In this document: piece after piece, positions 1 through 5,945 of the stretch
Numbering within the stretch: position 1 is the stretch's first letter
Layout of the letters: the number at the start of each line of letters is the position of its first letter
Source: Calditrichota bacterium
GTDB taxonomy: Bacteria > Zixibacteria > MSB-5A5 > GN15 > FEB-12
Assembly: GCA_030641085.1 (NCBI GenBank)
Contig: DAOWIC010000023.1
Location: forward strand, 1-6,858
Length of the DNA stretch: 6,858 nucleotides
Reading direction: 5' to 3'
Made by a program: the position numbers and the translations under genes
Notes under the pieces: model-generated
Databases searched by the model: none
The model's input: only the letters and a program-made list of their open reading frames with translations
What the model was told of the DNA's origin: nothing

Positions 1-1143
1 AACGATCGCTACAAGGATGTTATCGGTTCATACAAGAAGTACCTCGAACTTACAGGTGCCAGGCCGGACTCCGGCAATGTCCGGGTCTTTTTTGAAATGG
101 CCATGTCCTATAACGCGTTGTTCGGATATGAAGATGCCGCCGGGTACTTCGAGCAGGTGCTAGCGATTCCCATGCAGCCACGAGATATATACTTCCAATT
201 CGGAAAAGCGCTCTGGGGTATGAAAGAGTATGTGCGCAGCGGGCAGATGCTCACAACTCATATCGAATGGGTCGCCAAACAGGATGAATCCTATGAGTCA
301 CGTGTTCGCGGATATGAATTGTACCAGCTTCTTGGAGACAGTTATTACTACCGTCGCCCGACCGCTGACTACCCCACGGCTATTGATTATTACAAGAAGT
401 CGCTGGCAGACAGACCCGACCAGAAGCGGCTTCTGCAGAATATCGCGGTCGGATACCACAGCATGAAAAGCTATGCGCAGGCGCTGGATTATTACCAGCA
501 GCGAATTGATCTCGGCATGGACGAGAAGTCCGCCTCGATGTATAAGAATGCCGGTTACAGCGCCCTGAATATGGCCAATAACTCAGGCGACGATGACGAT
601 GAGGACATCGACGAGGAAGAGATCGATGAGGTTATCGAGAATACCCCGGCCGCTGACGTCAATTACTTTGAAGTGGCGGTGGGCTACCTTCAGCAGTACC
701 TCGAGTATAAACCGGATGAGATCAAGGTGGTCCAGGCGGTGGCTAACACTTACCTTTACCAGTTGGCTGATTGCATCAACGCTATCAAATTTTATGAGAA
801 AATCCTTGAGGTCGAGCCTGAGAATTGTGACGCTAAGAAGTCGATCGGCTATGCCTTCTTCGGCGAACTCGGCGGAACCTGCAGTAAGAACTACGGTCGG
901 GCGCTGACTCACCTGAAGGCTGCCTACAACTGCAAAGGCGGCGGCTGTGAAGATCCAGACCTCGTGATGTGGATTGCCCAGTGCTACCACTTGCGGGCCG
1001 CGGCGAAAGCTGAGAAAGAACTAGACGCAAACGACGATTTTAAGAATTCGTTCGAATGGTATGGCAAAGTTTTGAAGTGCGATCCTTCTAATAGTATAGC
1101 TAAGAAGGGACAGGATCAGGTGCGCTTTGAATTTGTGGAATAA
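1..1143 (+). CDS. TPR-repeat protein, 5'-truncated by the window edge
   Basis: The frame is open from base 1 to the TAA at 1141-1143 (380 residues), so the first ATG at 97 is probably internal and the real start lies upstream. The product is almost entirely tetratricopeptide-like helical pairs, about eight units, with recognisable cores such as AMSYNALFGYEDAAGYFEQVL, YPTAIDYYKKSLADRPDQ, SYAQALDYYQQRIDLG and AIKFYEKILEVEPEN. TPR arrays are protein-protein interaction scaffolds. A run of Asp/Glu (residues about 197-213 of the visible part) interrupts one repeat as a loop. Seven cysteines lie in the last 125 residues and none before them. No signal peptide can be judged because the N-terminus is missing. 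It is 35 bases upstream of the next gene on the same strand, so it probably heads or joins the ExbB/ExbD/TonB operon as an envelope accessory protein. TPR identity is firm; the specific role is unknown. Confidence 0.9.
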   Translation, partial: NDRYKDVIGSYKKYLELTGARPDSGNVRVFFEMAMSYNALFGYEDAAGYFEQVLAIPMQPRDIYFQFGKALWGMKEYVRSGQMLTTHIEWVAKQDESYESRVRGYELYQLLGDSYYYRRPTADYPTAIDYYKKSLADRPDQKRLLQNIAVGYHSMKSYAQALDYYQQRIDLGMDEKSASMYKNAGYSALNMANNSGDDDDEDIDEEEIDEVIENTPAADVNYFEVAVGYLQQYLEYKPDEIKVVQAVANTYLYQLADCINAIKFYEKILEVEPENCDAKKSIGYAFFGELGGTCSKNYGRALTHLKAAYNCKGGGCEDPDLVMWIAQCYHLRAAAKAEKELDANDDFKNSFEWYGKVLKCDPSNSIAKKGQDQVRFEFVE

Positions 1144-1168
1144 ACGCGCGGTTAACTAAACAACTTTT

Positions 1169-1173
1169 AGGAG
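1169..1173 (+). promoter_or_regulatory. Ribosome binding site for the 1179 gene
   Basis: AGGAG lies five bases before the ATG at 1179, which fixes the start of the unknown membrane protein. No convincing promoter is visible in the 35-base gap after the TPR gene, so co-transcription is likely. Confidence 0.75.
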
Positions 1174-1178
1174 TCTGA

Positions 1179-2153
1179 ATGGCTGACGAAGAGAAGGTAG
1201 GCGGTTCCGACAAGCGAATTAGCGACGCACAACGAATGAGATACATCGGGTTCGATGTTTTCCCCGGTAAGCCCAAAGATCTGTTCAAGACCAAGGGCGA
1301 AAAAGAGAAGTTGGTCGAGGCAGTTCTCGCCAAGCGCTCGCAGGGAGAAGTCATCCGGGAGCAGTGTACGCTTCTGGAAAGCCGGGTCTCGTATTTGGAT
1401 CGCATGGTGTTGACGGTCGCCTGTCTCGTGGTAATCGGATCGCTGTTTATACCCTGGTATTCGGTGTATAATGAAAGGGTAGATAAAGAGACGGTGCCCG
1501 TTACCGAAGTCGAAAACGCGGTCGCTGACGCCGACGCCATAATCCCCGACAGCGCGATGCTGGCCATGGCTGAGGGCGATTCCCTGGCAGTCGCAACTAT
1601 GGCGACCGAGGAAACCGCGGTGCCGGAGGCAGAGACCAACCCGGCCGAGGCCGGCGCCACTGCTTCCTTCCACGATGAAGAAAGTGGAGAGGAAGTTATT
1701 CATGGCTATGTAGCCAAAAAGAAAATCGTCAAAGAGTATGATCGTTTGAGCGGTCTGGGCGCTATTTTCGCCCTCGGGTCGGTCGGGTCAGCGGTCTTTT
1801 CGTCCGGCGGCGTGCTGGTGATTACGGCCCTGTTGCTTCTGATTTATACTCTGCTCTGCATCGCTCTGCCGGCGTATACGCTGTACGGCCTTTACGGCAC
1901 CAAGGGAAGCGACGATGCGAAGGCGCTGAAGATCAAGAGTATCCTGCGATACAACTGGCTGCCGCTGATTTTGTTTGTGCTGGTCATCTTTCTGTCGTTC
2001 TTCGGCGCGGAATACGGATTCAATCCGGAAGAGACTTACATCAGTGTTGGCACCAGTTACGGTCCGGGCGCTCTGTTGGGCACGATGTCCTGGGGCCTGA
2101 TAATCTCACTTGGCGCATTCATTCTGGTTGCGGCCAAGGGCGGTGAAATCTAA
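1179..2153 (+). CDS. Multi-spanning membrane protein of unknown function
   Basis: I do not recognise the family. The 324-residue product has a charged N-terminal cytoplasmic region (about 1-75) containing MRYIGFDVFPGKPKDLF and KGEKEKLVEAVLAKR. A first membrane segment (about 76-97) ends in FIPWYSVY. A loop of about 95 residues, rich in Ala, Glu and Asp (98-190), probably faces the periplasm. Further hydrophobic segments lie at about 193-209, 211-238, 258-277 and 297-318; the first of these is weak, so the count of segments (four or five) is uncertain. KEYDRLSGLGAI precedes the second hydrophobic block. It sits between the TPR gene and exbB on the same strand, with gaps of 35 and 46 bases, so it may be an inner-membrane accessory of the Ton-type motor. 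That role is inferred from position alone. No catalytic motif is visible. The start is supported by AGGAG five bases upstream. Confidence 0.85.
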   Translation: MADEEKVGGSDKRISDAQRMRYIGFDVFPGKPKDLFKTKGEKEKLVEAVLAKRSQGEVIREQCTLLESRVSYLDRMVLTVACLVVIGSLFIPWYSVYNERVDKETVPVTEVENAVADADAIIPDSAMLAMAEGDSLAVATMATEETAVPEAETNPAEAGATASFHDEESGEEVIHGYVAKKKIVKEYDRLSGLGAIFALGSVGSAVFSSGGVLVITALLLLIYTLLCIALPAYTLYGLYGTKGSDDAKALKIKSILRYNWLPLILFVLVIFLSFFGAEYGFNPEETYISVGTSYGPGALLGTMSWGLIISLGAFILVAAKGGEI

Positions 2154-2184
2154 GGGAATGAAAGAAACTTGTTTTATTTAATTT

Positions 2185-2190
2185 GGAGGT
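2185..2190 (+). promoter_or_regulatory. Ribosome binding site supporting the GTG start of exbB
   Basis: GGAGGT nine bases upstream of GTG at 2200 is the strongest ribosome-binding match here and makes the GTG the start rather than a downstream ATG. The 46-base gap before the gene is AT-rich but holds no well-spaced promoter pair that I can defend. Confidence 0.75.
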
Positions 2191-2199
2191 TTAGTTCAA

Positions 2200-2958
2200 G
2201 TGGTTAAACAGACAATCTTCGTAACCCTGAATGCACTGGTAGCATTTGCCATAGGGTTTGGTTTATGGTACGGAGTCTTTAGAACATCCGAGAACCCGAT
2301 TGTACATTCTATCTACCAGGGCGGTCCGCTCGTTGTGCTGCTTATCATGATGCTGATCATGCTCCTGGCTTTCGTGATCGAGCGCTATTTTTCCCTGTAC
2401 GGCGTGGCCAAGGGCAAAAGTTCGGTACAGGTCTTTTTCAAGAAGCTGATCACCCTGATTCAGAACGACGATTACGATGGCGCTCTGGCCGCCTGTGACA
2501 AGCAGCGTGGTACCACCGCCAACGTCCTTCGCGCCGGTATCGACCGCTACCGCGAAGTGAAAGACAGCAGTGTATTTGACGCCGAAAAGAAAATCCAGCT
2601 CACCCAGACTGCGATTGAAGAAGCCAATGCGCTGGAAGGACCGCTTCTTGAGCGTAACCTGATTGCCCTTTCCACGATCGCCTCTATCGCAACCATGGTC
2701 GGCCTTCTGGGAACGACGATCGGTATGATTCGCGCCTTTGCCGCCACCGGTAATGTCGAGGGTGGTGTTATCGACGCCACGGCGCTCGCGACCGGTATTT
2801 CCGAGGCTCTGGTTAACACCGCCGGTGGTCTGGTCTCCGGTATCCTTGGAATCTTTTTCTACAACTTCTTTGTTAATAAGGTAGACGCTTTTAACTACAC
2901 GACAGACGAAGCGACTTTCGAAATCCTGCAGATTCTGAAAGAGAAAGAGAGCGCTTAA
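2200..2958 (+). CDS. exbB: ExbB, MotA/TolQ/ExbB proton channel family protein
   Basis: ExbB forms the pentameric inner-membrane scaffold of the Ton motor and, with ExbD, converts proton flow into work on TonB. The 252-residue product has hydrophobic segments at about 5-26, 42-62, 155-177 and 203-225. The last two carry the family core. GLLGTTIG (168-175) matches GLFGTVWG of E. coli ExbB, putting T172 at the position of T148. GISEALVNTAGGLVSG (199-214) matches GIAEALLATAIGLVAA, putting E202 and T207 at E176 and T181, the pore residues. The cytoplasmic loop between segments 2 and 3 (about 63-154) is long, as in ExbB/TolQ and unlike most MotA. The extra N-terminal segment is an addition to the three-segment E. 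coli protein. It starts with GTG behind GGAGGT and ends three bases before the first exbD, so the two are very likely co-translated. TolQ is the main alternative name; the downstream tonB favours ExbB. Confidence 0.93.
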   Translation: MVKQTIFVTLNALVAFAIGFGLWYGVFRTSENPIVHSIYQGGPLVVLLIMMLIMLLAFVIERYFSLYGVAKGKSSVQVFFKKLITLIQNDDYDGALAACDKQRGTTANVLRAGIDRYREVKDSSVFDAEKKIQLTQTAIEEANALEGPLLERNLIALSTIASIATMVGLLGTTIGMIRAFAATGNVEGGVIDATALATGISEALVNTAGGLVSGILGIFFYNFFVNKVDAFNYTTDEATFEILQILKEKESA

Positions 2959-2961
2959 GCA

Positions 2962-3441
2962 ATGGCAATCAAAAAGAAACGGCGCGTTTCCGTTCGGGTC
3001 GATATGACTCCGATGGTGGATATCGCCTTTCTGCTATTGATCTTCTACATGGCGACCACGCAGTTCAAACCGCCGGAAGCACGAGCGGTTGATCTGCCGG
3101 AGTCGCACTCGCAAATTGAGCTGCCGGATAAAGACGTCATTAACATTACCGTCACGAAACTCGACTCGATTTACGTAGACTATGTTGAGGTCGCCGATAT
3201 CAACATCGAGGGCGAGATGGTGCGTACGACCGTTCGTCGCGTCAAGAAGTGCGATTCTTACAACGTTTCTTCGAGGATCAACAAGGCGCGGGCCAAGAAC
3301 CTTAGAGCCCTGATTGTTATTAAGGCTGACCGGGACGCCAGTTTTGGCGTCATGGATGATGTAATGAGTTCCATGCAGGAAAACCACCTGGAACGATTCT
3401 TGATTATCACCGATAAAGAGATCGAGACAGCGGAAGGTTAA
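2962..3441 (+). CDS. exbD: ExbD/TolR family protein, first copy
   Basis: ExbD is the small single-pass subunit whose membrane helix sits in the ExbB pore and carries the essential protonatable aspartate. This 159-residue protein has a basic cytoplasmic N-terminus (MAIKKKRRVSVRV), then DMTPMVDIAFLLLIFYM, in which D20 corresponds to D25 of E. coli ExbD. After the helix comes AVDLPES (42-48), matching the conserved VxLP element just past the membrane. The periplasmic domain ends with ALIVIKADRDASFGVMDDVM (116-135), matching the family's final strand-helix unit. Length is close to the usual 140 or so. The ATG lies three bases after the exbB stop, with only a weak purine-rich site (AAGAGAG) inside the end of exbB, which suggests translational coupling. 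TolR is the alternative family name. Confidence 0.93.
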   Translation: MAIKKKRRVSVRVDMTPMVDIAFLLLIFYMATTQFKPPEARAVDLPESHSQIELPDKDVINITVTKLDSIYVDYVEVADINIEGEMVRTTVRRVKKCDSYNVSSRINKARAKNLRALIVIKADRDASFGVMDDVMSSMQENHLERFLIITDKEIETAEG

Positions 3442-3444
3442 TGT

Positions 3445-3474
3445 TTGGAGCAGACAAATGACATTAGTTATAAG
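3445..3474 (+). promoter_or_regulatory. Possible internal promoter before the second exbD
   Basis: TTGGAG (3445-3450) and TATAAG (3469-3474) are separated by 18 bases in the 75-base gap between the two exbD genes, the widest gap inside the cluster. The -10 matches the sigma-70 consensus at five of six bases, the -35 at only three. A weak internal promoter could let the second exbD and tonB be expressed apart from exbB. This is tentative. Confidence 0.25.
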
Positions 3475-3516
3475 TCTTTACAGCAATCGAGGTTTGAGAG
3501 GAGAGTGATTTAATAT

Positions 3517-4164
3517 ATGGCCGGCGAAGTAGCAGAACGAGCAACAAAGAACGGAAAGAAAGGTCTTAGAAGACCCAAGCGGAGAATGTCTATCCGCATC
3601 GACATGACGCCGATGGTCGATATCGCCTTCCTGCTCCTGATTTTTTACATGGTGACAACGGTCTTTTCCATGCCCCAGGCGATGGAGATTAACCTCCCGC
3701 CGGAGGAAGAGGATCCGCAACGGATCGAGATCAAGGAGTCAAACCTTCTGACTATCAGAGTCGACGAAGATAGCCGCTTCTGGTGGAATATGAAAAGAGT
3801 CGGGGTTGACAACCTTCCACAGTTGTTGCCGACCCATCCCAATACACCGGATACAGTCGCATACAGGTTCTACCCGGATACTCTACGAGGTCTATTGATG
3901 GCCAGGAATCTGGAGAACCCCAAGCTGAGCACTCTGATCAAGATTCACCGCGAAGGCACCTATGCTGACATGGTGAATATCCTCGATGAGATTGACTTTC
4001 TCGAGCGGTCGTGGAACCAACACACCGCTGACGAGCAGGGGGTTAAAGTCGAGGACCTCAAAGAGAAGTTCTCATACCGCTATGCGATTGACAACTGGCA
4101 GGAACGCGACTCAAAGGTTCTTCTATCCGCGGTAGCCGAGGCGCAAGCGAAAGGTGAACTATAA
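3517..4164 (+). CDS. exbD: ExbD/TolR family protein, second copy with C-terminal extension
   Basis: This is a second ExbD of 215 residues. A basic N-terminus (KKGLRRPKRRMSIRI) leads into DMTPMVDIAFLLLIFYM (29-45), identical to the membrane segment of the first copy, with D35 as the proton-carrying residue. EINLPPE (57-63) is the conserved post-membrane LP element. The periplasmic half differs strongly from the first copy. It has a Pro-rich stretch (PTHPNTPD, 105-112), the family-like LSTLIKIHREGTYADMVNILDEI (137-159), and then about 50 residues beyond the normal end of the fold, containing KEKFSYRYAIDNW. AGGAG (3499-3503) lies 13 bases before the ATG, a rather long spacing; M24 is a less likely start because it would remove most of the basic segment. 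The stop overlaps the tonB ATG by one base (TAATG). Two unlike ExbD proteins may form a heterodimer inside one ExbB pentamer; that is inference. Confidence 0.91.
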   Translation: MAGEVAERATKNGKKGLRRPKRRMSIRIDMTPMVDIAFLLLIFYMVTTVFSMPQAMEINLPPEEEDPQRIEIKESNLLTIRVDEDSRFWWNMKRVGVDNLPQLLPTHPNTPDTVAYRFYPDTLRGLLMARNLENPKLSTLIKIHREGTYADMVNILDEIDFLERSWNQHTADEQGVKVEDLKEKFSYRYAIDNWQERDSKVLLSAVAEAQAKGEL

Positions 4165-4898
4165 TGGCACGACTCAATGTAGTATACTCACCTTACGGCG
4201 CATATGAACTGAAAAGCAAGTACCAGTTCAATTTCCTGATGGGCACGGTTTCGACGGCGGTTTTTATCGGTTTGATACTGGCTGTCAGTTGGATTGTTTC
4301 GGCGATGCAAGAGGATCTCGATGCGATCGACGCCACCGCCGTTGTCATCAAGACGGTGGCTGACCTGGGCCCGCCGCCCAGTGTCACCAAGAAGCCGCCG
4401 CAAATTCAGGTGGACCAGCCCCAGGTAGCGGCACCGACAGTCGGTATTCCGACCCCGGTGGCCGATGACGAAGTGGTGGATGAGGATGTCGTCCTGGCGA
4501 CGCGAGCCGAATTGGCTGAGATCGTCGCGCCCGATATCACCGCTACCACTGAAGGCGAAGGGGAGATTGTCGTTGATATCGACGACGACGACTATCTGCC
4601 CGCGCCCGACGAGTTTGTCCCGGTCGAGATTATGCCGGAGATGATCTACCAGCATACCCCTGAATATCCCCGTTTGGCCAAACAGGCCGGTATCACCGGT
4701 GTGGTCTGGGTCAAGGCCCTGGTGGATAGAGAAGGTAGTGTGCGCCGCTCGATGGTGGGCAAGTCCTCCGGGACTCAGGCCCTTGATGAAGCCGCGGTCG
4801 CAGCCGCCAAGCATAACAAGTTTAAGCCCGGTATTCAGAACGGACGTCCGGTCAACGTCTGGGTAACCTACAAGGTAACCTTCACTCTGGATAACTAA
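4164..4898 (+). CDS. tonB: TonB energy transducer (TonB1)
   Basis: TonB spans the periplasm and passes energy from ExbB/ExbD to TonB-dependent outer-membrane receptors. The 244-residue product has a short cytoplasmic N-terminus with YGAYELKSKYQFN (11-23) and one membrane segment (about 24-46). A periplasmic spacer follows (47-157), Pro-rich at GPPPSVTKKPPQIQVDQPQ and then acidic (VDIDDDDYLPAPDEF). The TonB C-terminal domain fills about 158-241, with HTPEYPRLAKQAGITGVVWV, LDEAAVAAAKHNKFKPG and the final strand VNVWVTYKVTF. The spacer has fewer Pro-Lys/Pro-Glu repeats than E. coli TonB, and the membrane segment has no histidine where E. coli TonB has H20. The start overlaps the exbD stop (TAATG) with AAGGTG eight bases upstream, indicating translational coupling. 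A strong terminator follows 22 bases after the stop. Confidence 0.93.
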   Translation: MARLNVVYSPYGAYELKSKYQFNFLMGTVSTAVFIGLILAVSWIVSAMQEDLDAIDATAVVIKTVADLGPPPSVTKKPPQIQVDQPQVAAPTVGIPTPVADDEVVDEDVVLATRAELAEIVAPDITATTEGEGEIVVDIDDDDYLPAPDEFVPVEIMPEMIYQHTPEYPRLAKQAGITGVVWVKALVDREGSVRRSMVGKSSGTQALDEAAVAAAKHNKFKPGIQNGRPVNVWVTYKVTFTLDN

Positions 4899-4920
4899 GG
4901 CCGAAATTTGAAAACGGCAT

Positions 4921-4957
4921 AAGGCACCTCCTCTAACGGGGAAGTGCCTTTTTTTTT
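4921..4957 (+). terminator. Rho-independent terminator after tonB1
   Basis: AAGGCAC (4921-4927) pairs with GTGCCTT (4944-4950). After one C-A mismatch the stem continues through 4929-4933 with 4938-4942, including one G-T pair, and closes on a TAAC loop. Nine T's run from 4949 to 4957. This should end the exb/tonB1 transcript and separates it from the second tonB. Confidence 0.92.
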
Positions 4958-5063
4958 GTGGTATTTCCTCGCCTGACATTCCGCACGATCCACCTGAAAA
5001 TTCGCCCCGAACCTGCATTTGATGGAAGAACCCGCCCGTTCGTCTGTAATATATAGTGAACAG

Positions 5064-5128
5064 CGGAGACAGCACCTCCGGGTGGAGGTAGCAGTCATAG
5101 CCTTAAAGTCTGATAGAGGGAGAGGAGG
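5064..5128 (+). promoter_or_regulatory. Leader of tonB2 with competing anti-ribosome-site pairings
   Basis: The 235-base gap between the tonB genes holds the terminator and then a leader. ACCTCC (5074-5079) can pair with GGAGGT (5084-5089) across a GGGT loop. CCTCC (5075-5079) can instead pair with GGAGG of the true ribosome site (5124-5128). A third option is CGGAG (5064-5068) with CTCCG (5076-5080). These pairings exclude one another, so the leader could control tonB2 translation. The stems are only five or six base pairs, so this may be chance. No well-spaced promoter pair is seen; TAATAT at 5047-5052 is the best -10-like hexamer. Confidence 0.3.
5123..5128 (+). promoter_or_regulatory. Ribosome binding site of tonB2
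   Basis: AGGAGG five bases before the ATG at 5134 is a near-perfect site, stronger than that of tonB1, which relies on overlap with the preceding gene. It shows that tonB2 is translated independently. Confidence 0.85.
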
Positions 5129-5133
5129 CTTGT

Positions 5134-5868
5134 ATGGCACATCCAAATGTACTCTATTCAACCTACGGCGCGTACGAACTCAAGCGCCGGTACCAGTTTA
5201 ATCTGTTCATGGGAACTGTCATCACGACAAGCTTCATCGGCATAATCCTGCTCGGGTCGGTAGTCATATCCGGGCTGGATAACGACCTCGCACCTATCGA
5301 CACCACCCCCCGGATAATCGAGATCGTGGCCGATATGGGCCCGCCCCCAAGTGTGGCGCCCCGGCTGCCACAGGTCAGGGTGAATCGACCCGATGTGCCG
5401 GTGCCGAAGGTTGGCACTCTGGTCGCGGTCGATGATGACGACTGGGTCGGCGACGAGATGACGCTGGCCACGCGCGACGAAATGGCCCAATTGATACGGG
5501 ACAATAATCCCGTGCTCGACGACAGCAGGGGGGAGATCATGGTCGATATCGACGATGTCGATTACCTTCCCGAGCCGGACGAATTTGTGCCGGTCCAGAT
5601 TCTGCCAGAGATGATCTTCCAGCACACGCCCGAGTATCCGCGAATGATGCGAGAGATTGGGATCGGCGGTGTCGTCTGGGTGAAGGCGCTGGTAGACAAG
5701 GAGGGTAATGTCCGAGACGCTCAGGTGGGCAGATCATCGGGCTTTGTCGCCCTGGACGAAGCCGCGGTGGCAGCGGCAAAGTACAATAAGTTTAAACCGG
5801 GTATTCAGAACGGGCGTCCGGTCAATGTCTGGGTCACCTACAAGGTTACGTTCGAGAGTACCAACTGA
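5134..5868 (+). CDS. tonB: TonB energy transducer, paralogue (TonB2)
   Basis: The product is a second TonB of 244 residues, aligning to TonB1 without visible gaps. By hand count identity is about 62% over residues 1-47 (cytoplasmic tail and membrane segment), 39% over 48-132 (spacer) and 79% over 133-244 (TonB C-terminal domain), 61% overall. YGAYELKRRYQFN (11-23), the membrane segment (24-46), GPPPSV (69-74), VDIDDVDYLPEPDEF and the C-terminal domain with HTPEYPRMMREIGIGGVVWV and NKFKPGIQNGRPVNVWV are all retained, so it looks functional. It follows a terminator and has its own AGGAGG site, so it is probably a separate transcription unit sharing the upstream ExbB/ExbD motor. Nucleotide differences fall mostly at third codon positions in conserved stretches, indicating an old duplication under selection. 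It converges on the minus-strand tandem TonB-domain gene. Confidence 0.92.
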   Translation: MAHPNVLYSTYGAYELKRRYQFNLFMGTVITTSFIGIILLGSVVISGLDNDLAPIDTTPRIIEIVADMGPPPSVAPRLPQVRVNRPDVPVPKVGTLVAVDDDDWVGDEMTLATRDEMAQLIRDNNPVLDDSRGEIMVDIDDVDYLPEPDEFVPVQILPEMIFQHTPEYPRMMREIGIGGVVWVKALVDKEGNVRDAQVGRSSGFVALDEAAVAAAKYNKFKPGIQNGRPVNVWVTYKVTFESTN

Positions 5869-5888
5869 CCGACACTGCGCGTTAGCAC

Positions 5889-5916
5889 AAAAAACAGGCC
5901 GGTGTAAGCCGGCCTG
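5889..5916 (-). terminator. Intrinsic terminator of the minus-strand gene
   Basis: CAGGCCGG (5895-5902) pairs perfectly with CCGGCCTG (5909-5916) around a short loop. Six A's precede it on the plus strand (5889-5894), giving a T-tract after the hairpin only on the minus strand. It lies 29 bases past the minus-strand stop at 5946. There is no T-tract on the plus side, so for tonB2 it would be at best a weak, rho-assisted end. Confidence 0.85.
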
Positions 5917-5945
5917 CAATGAGGCCCAGAGTCTTCTTCAGCCTG

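Noticed and set aside
97..99. ATG at 97 as the start of the TPR gene
   Set aside because: The frame is open to base 1 and encodes TPR-like sequence (YKDVIGSYKKYLELTG), and there is no ribosome site before 97. The gene is cut by the window edge.
1100..1703. Two minus-strand open frames opposite the start of the membrane-protein gene
   Set aside because: They overlap a plus-strand gene with a good ribosome site and membrane segments; their Ser/Ala-rich composition is typical of antisense frames.
4900..4918. GCCG/CGGC hairpin just before the tonB1 terminator
   Set aside because: Only four base pairs with an 11-base loop; too weak next to the real terminator.
5019..5052. TTGATG / TAATAT as a tonB2 promoter
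   Set aside because: The spacer is 22 bases, too long for a normal sigma-70 promoter. Kept only as a remark in the leader entry.
4188..5075. Long open frame on the minus strand (295 codons) opposite tonB1
   Set aside because: It lies antisense to a clear TonB, runs through the tonB1 terminator, is rich in His/Arg/Asp without domain sense, and has no ribosome site. It is a shadow of the codon bias of tonB1.
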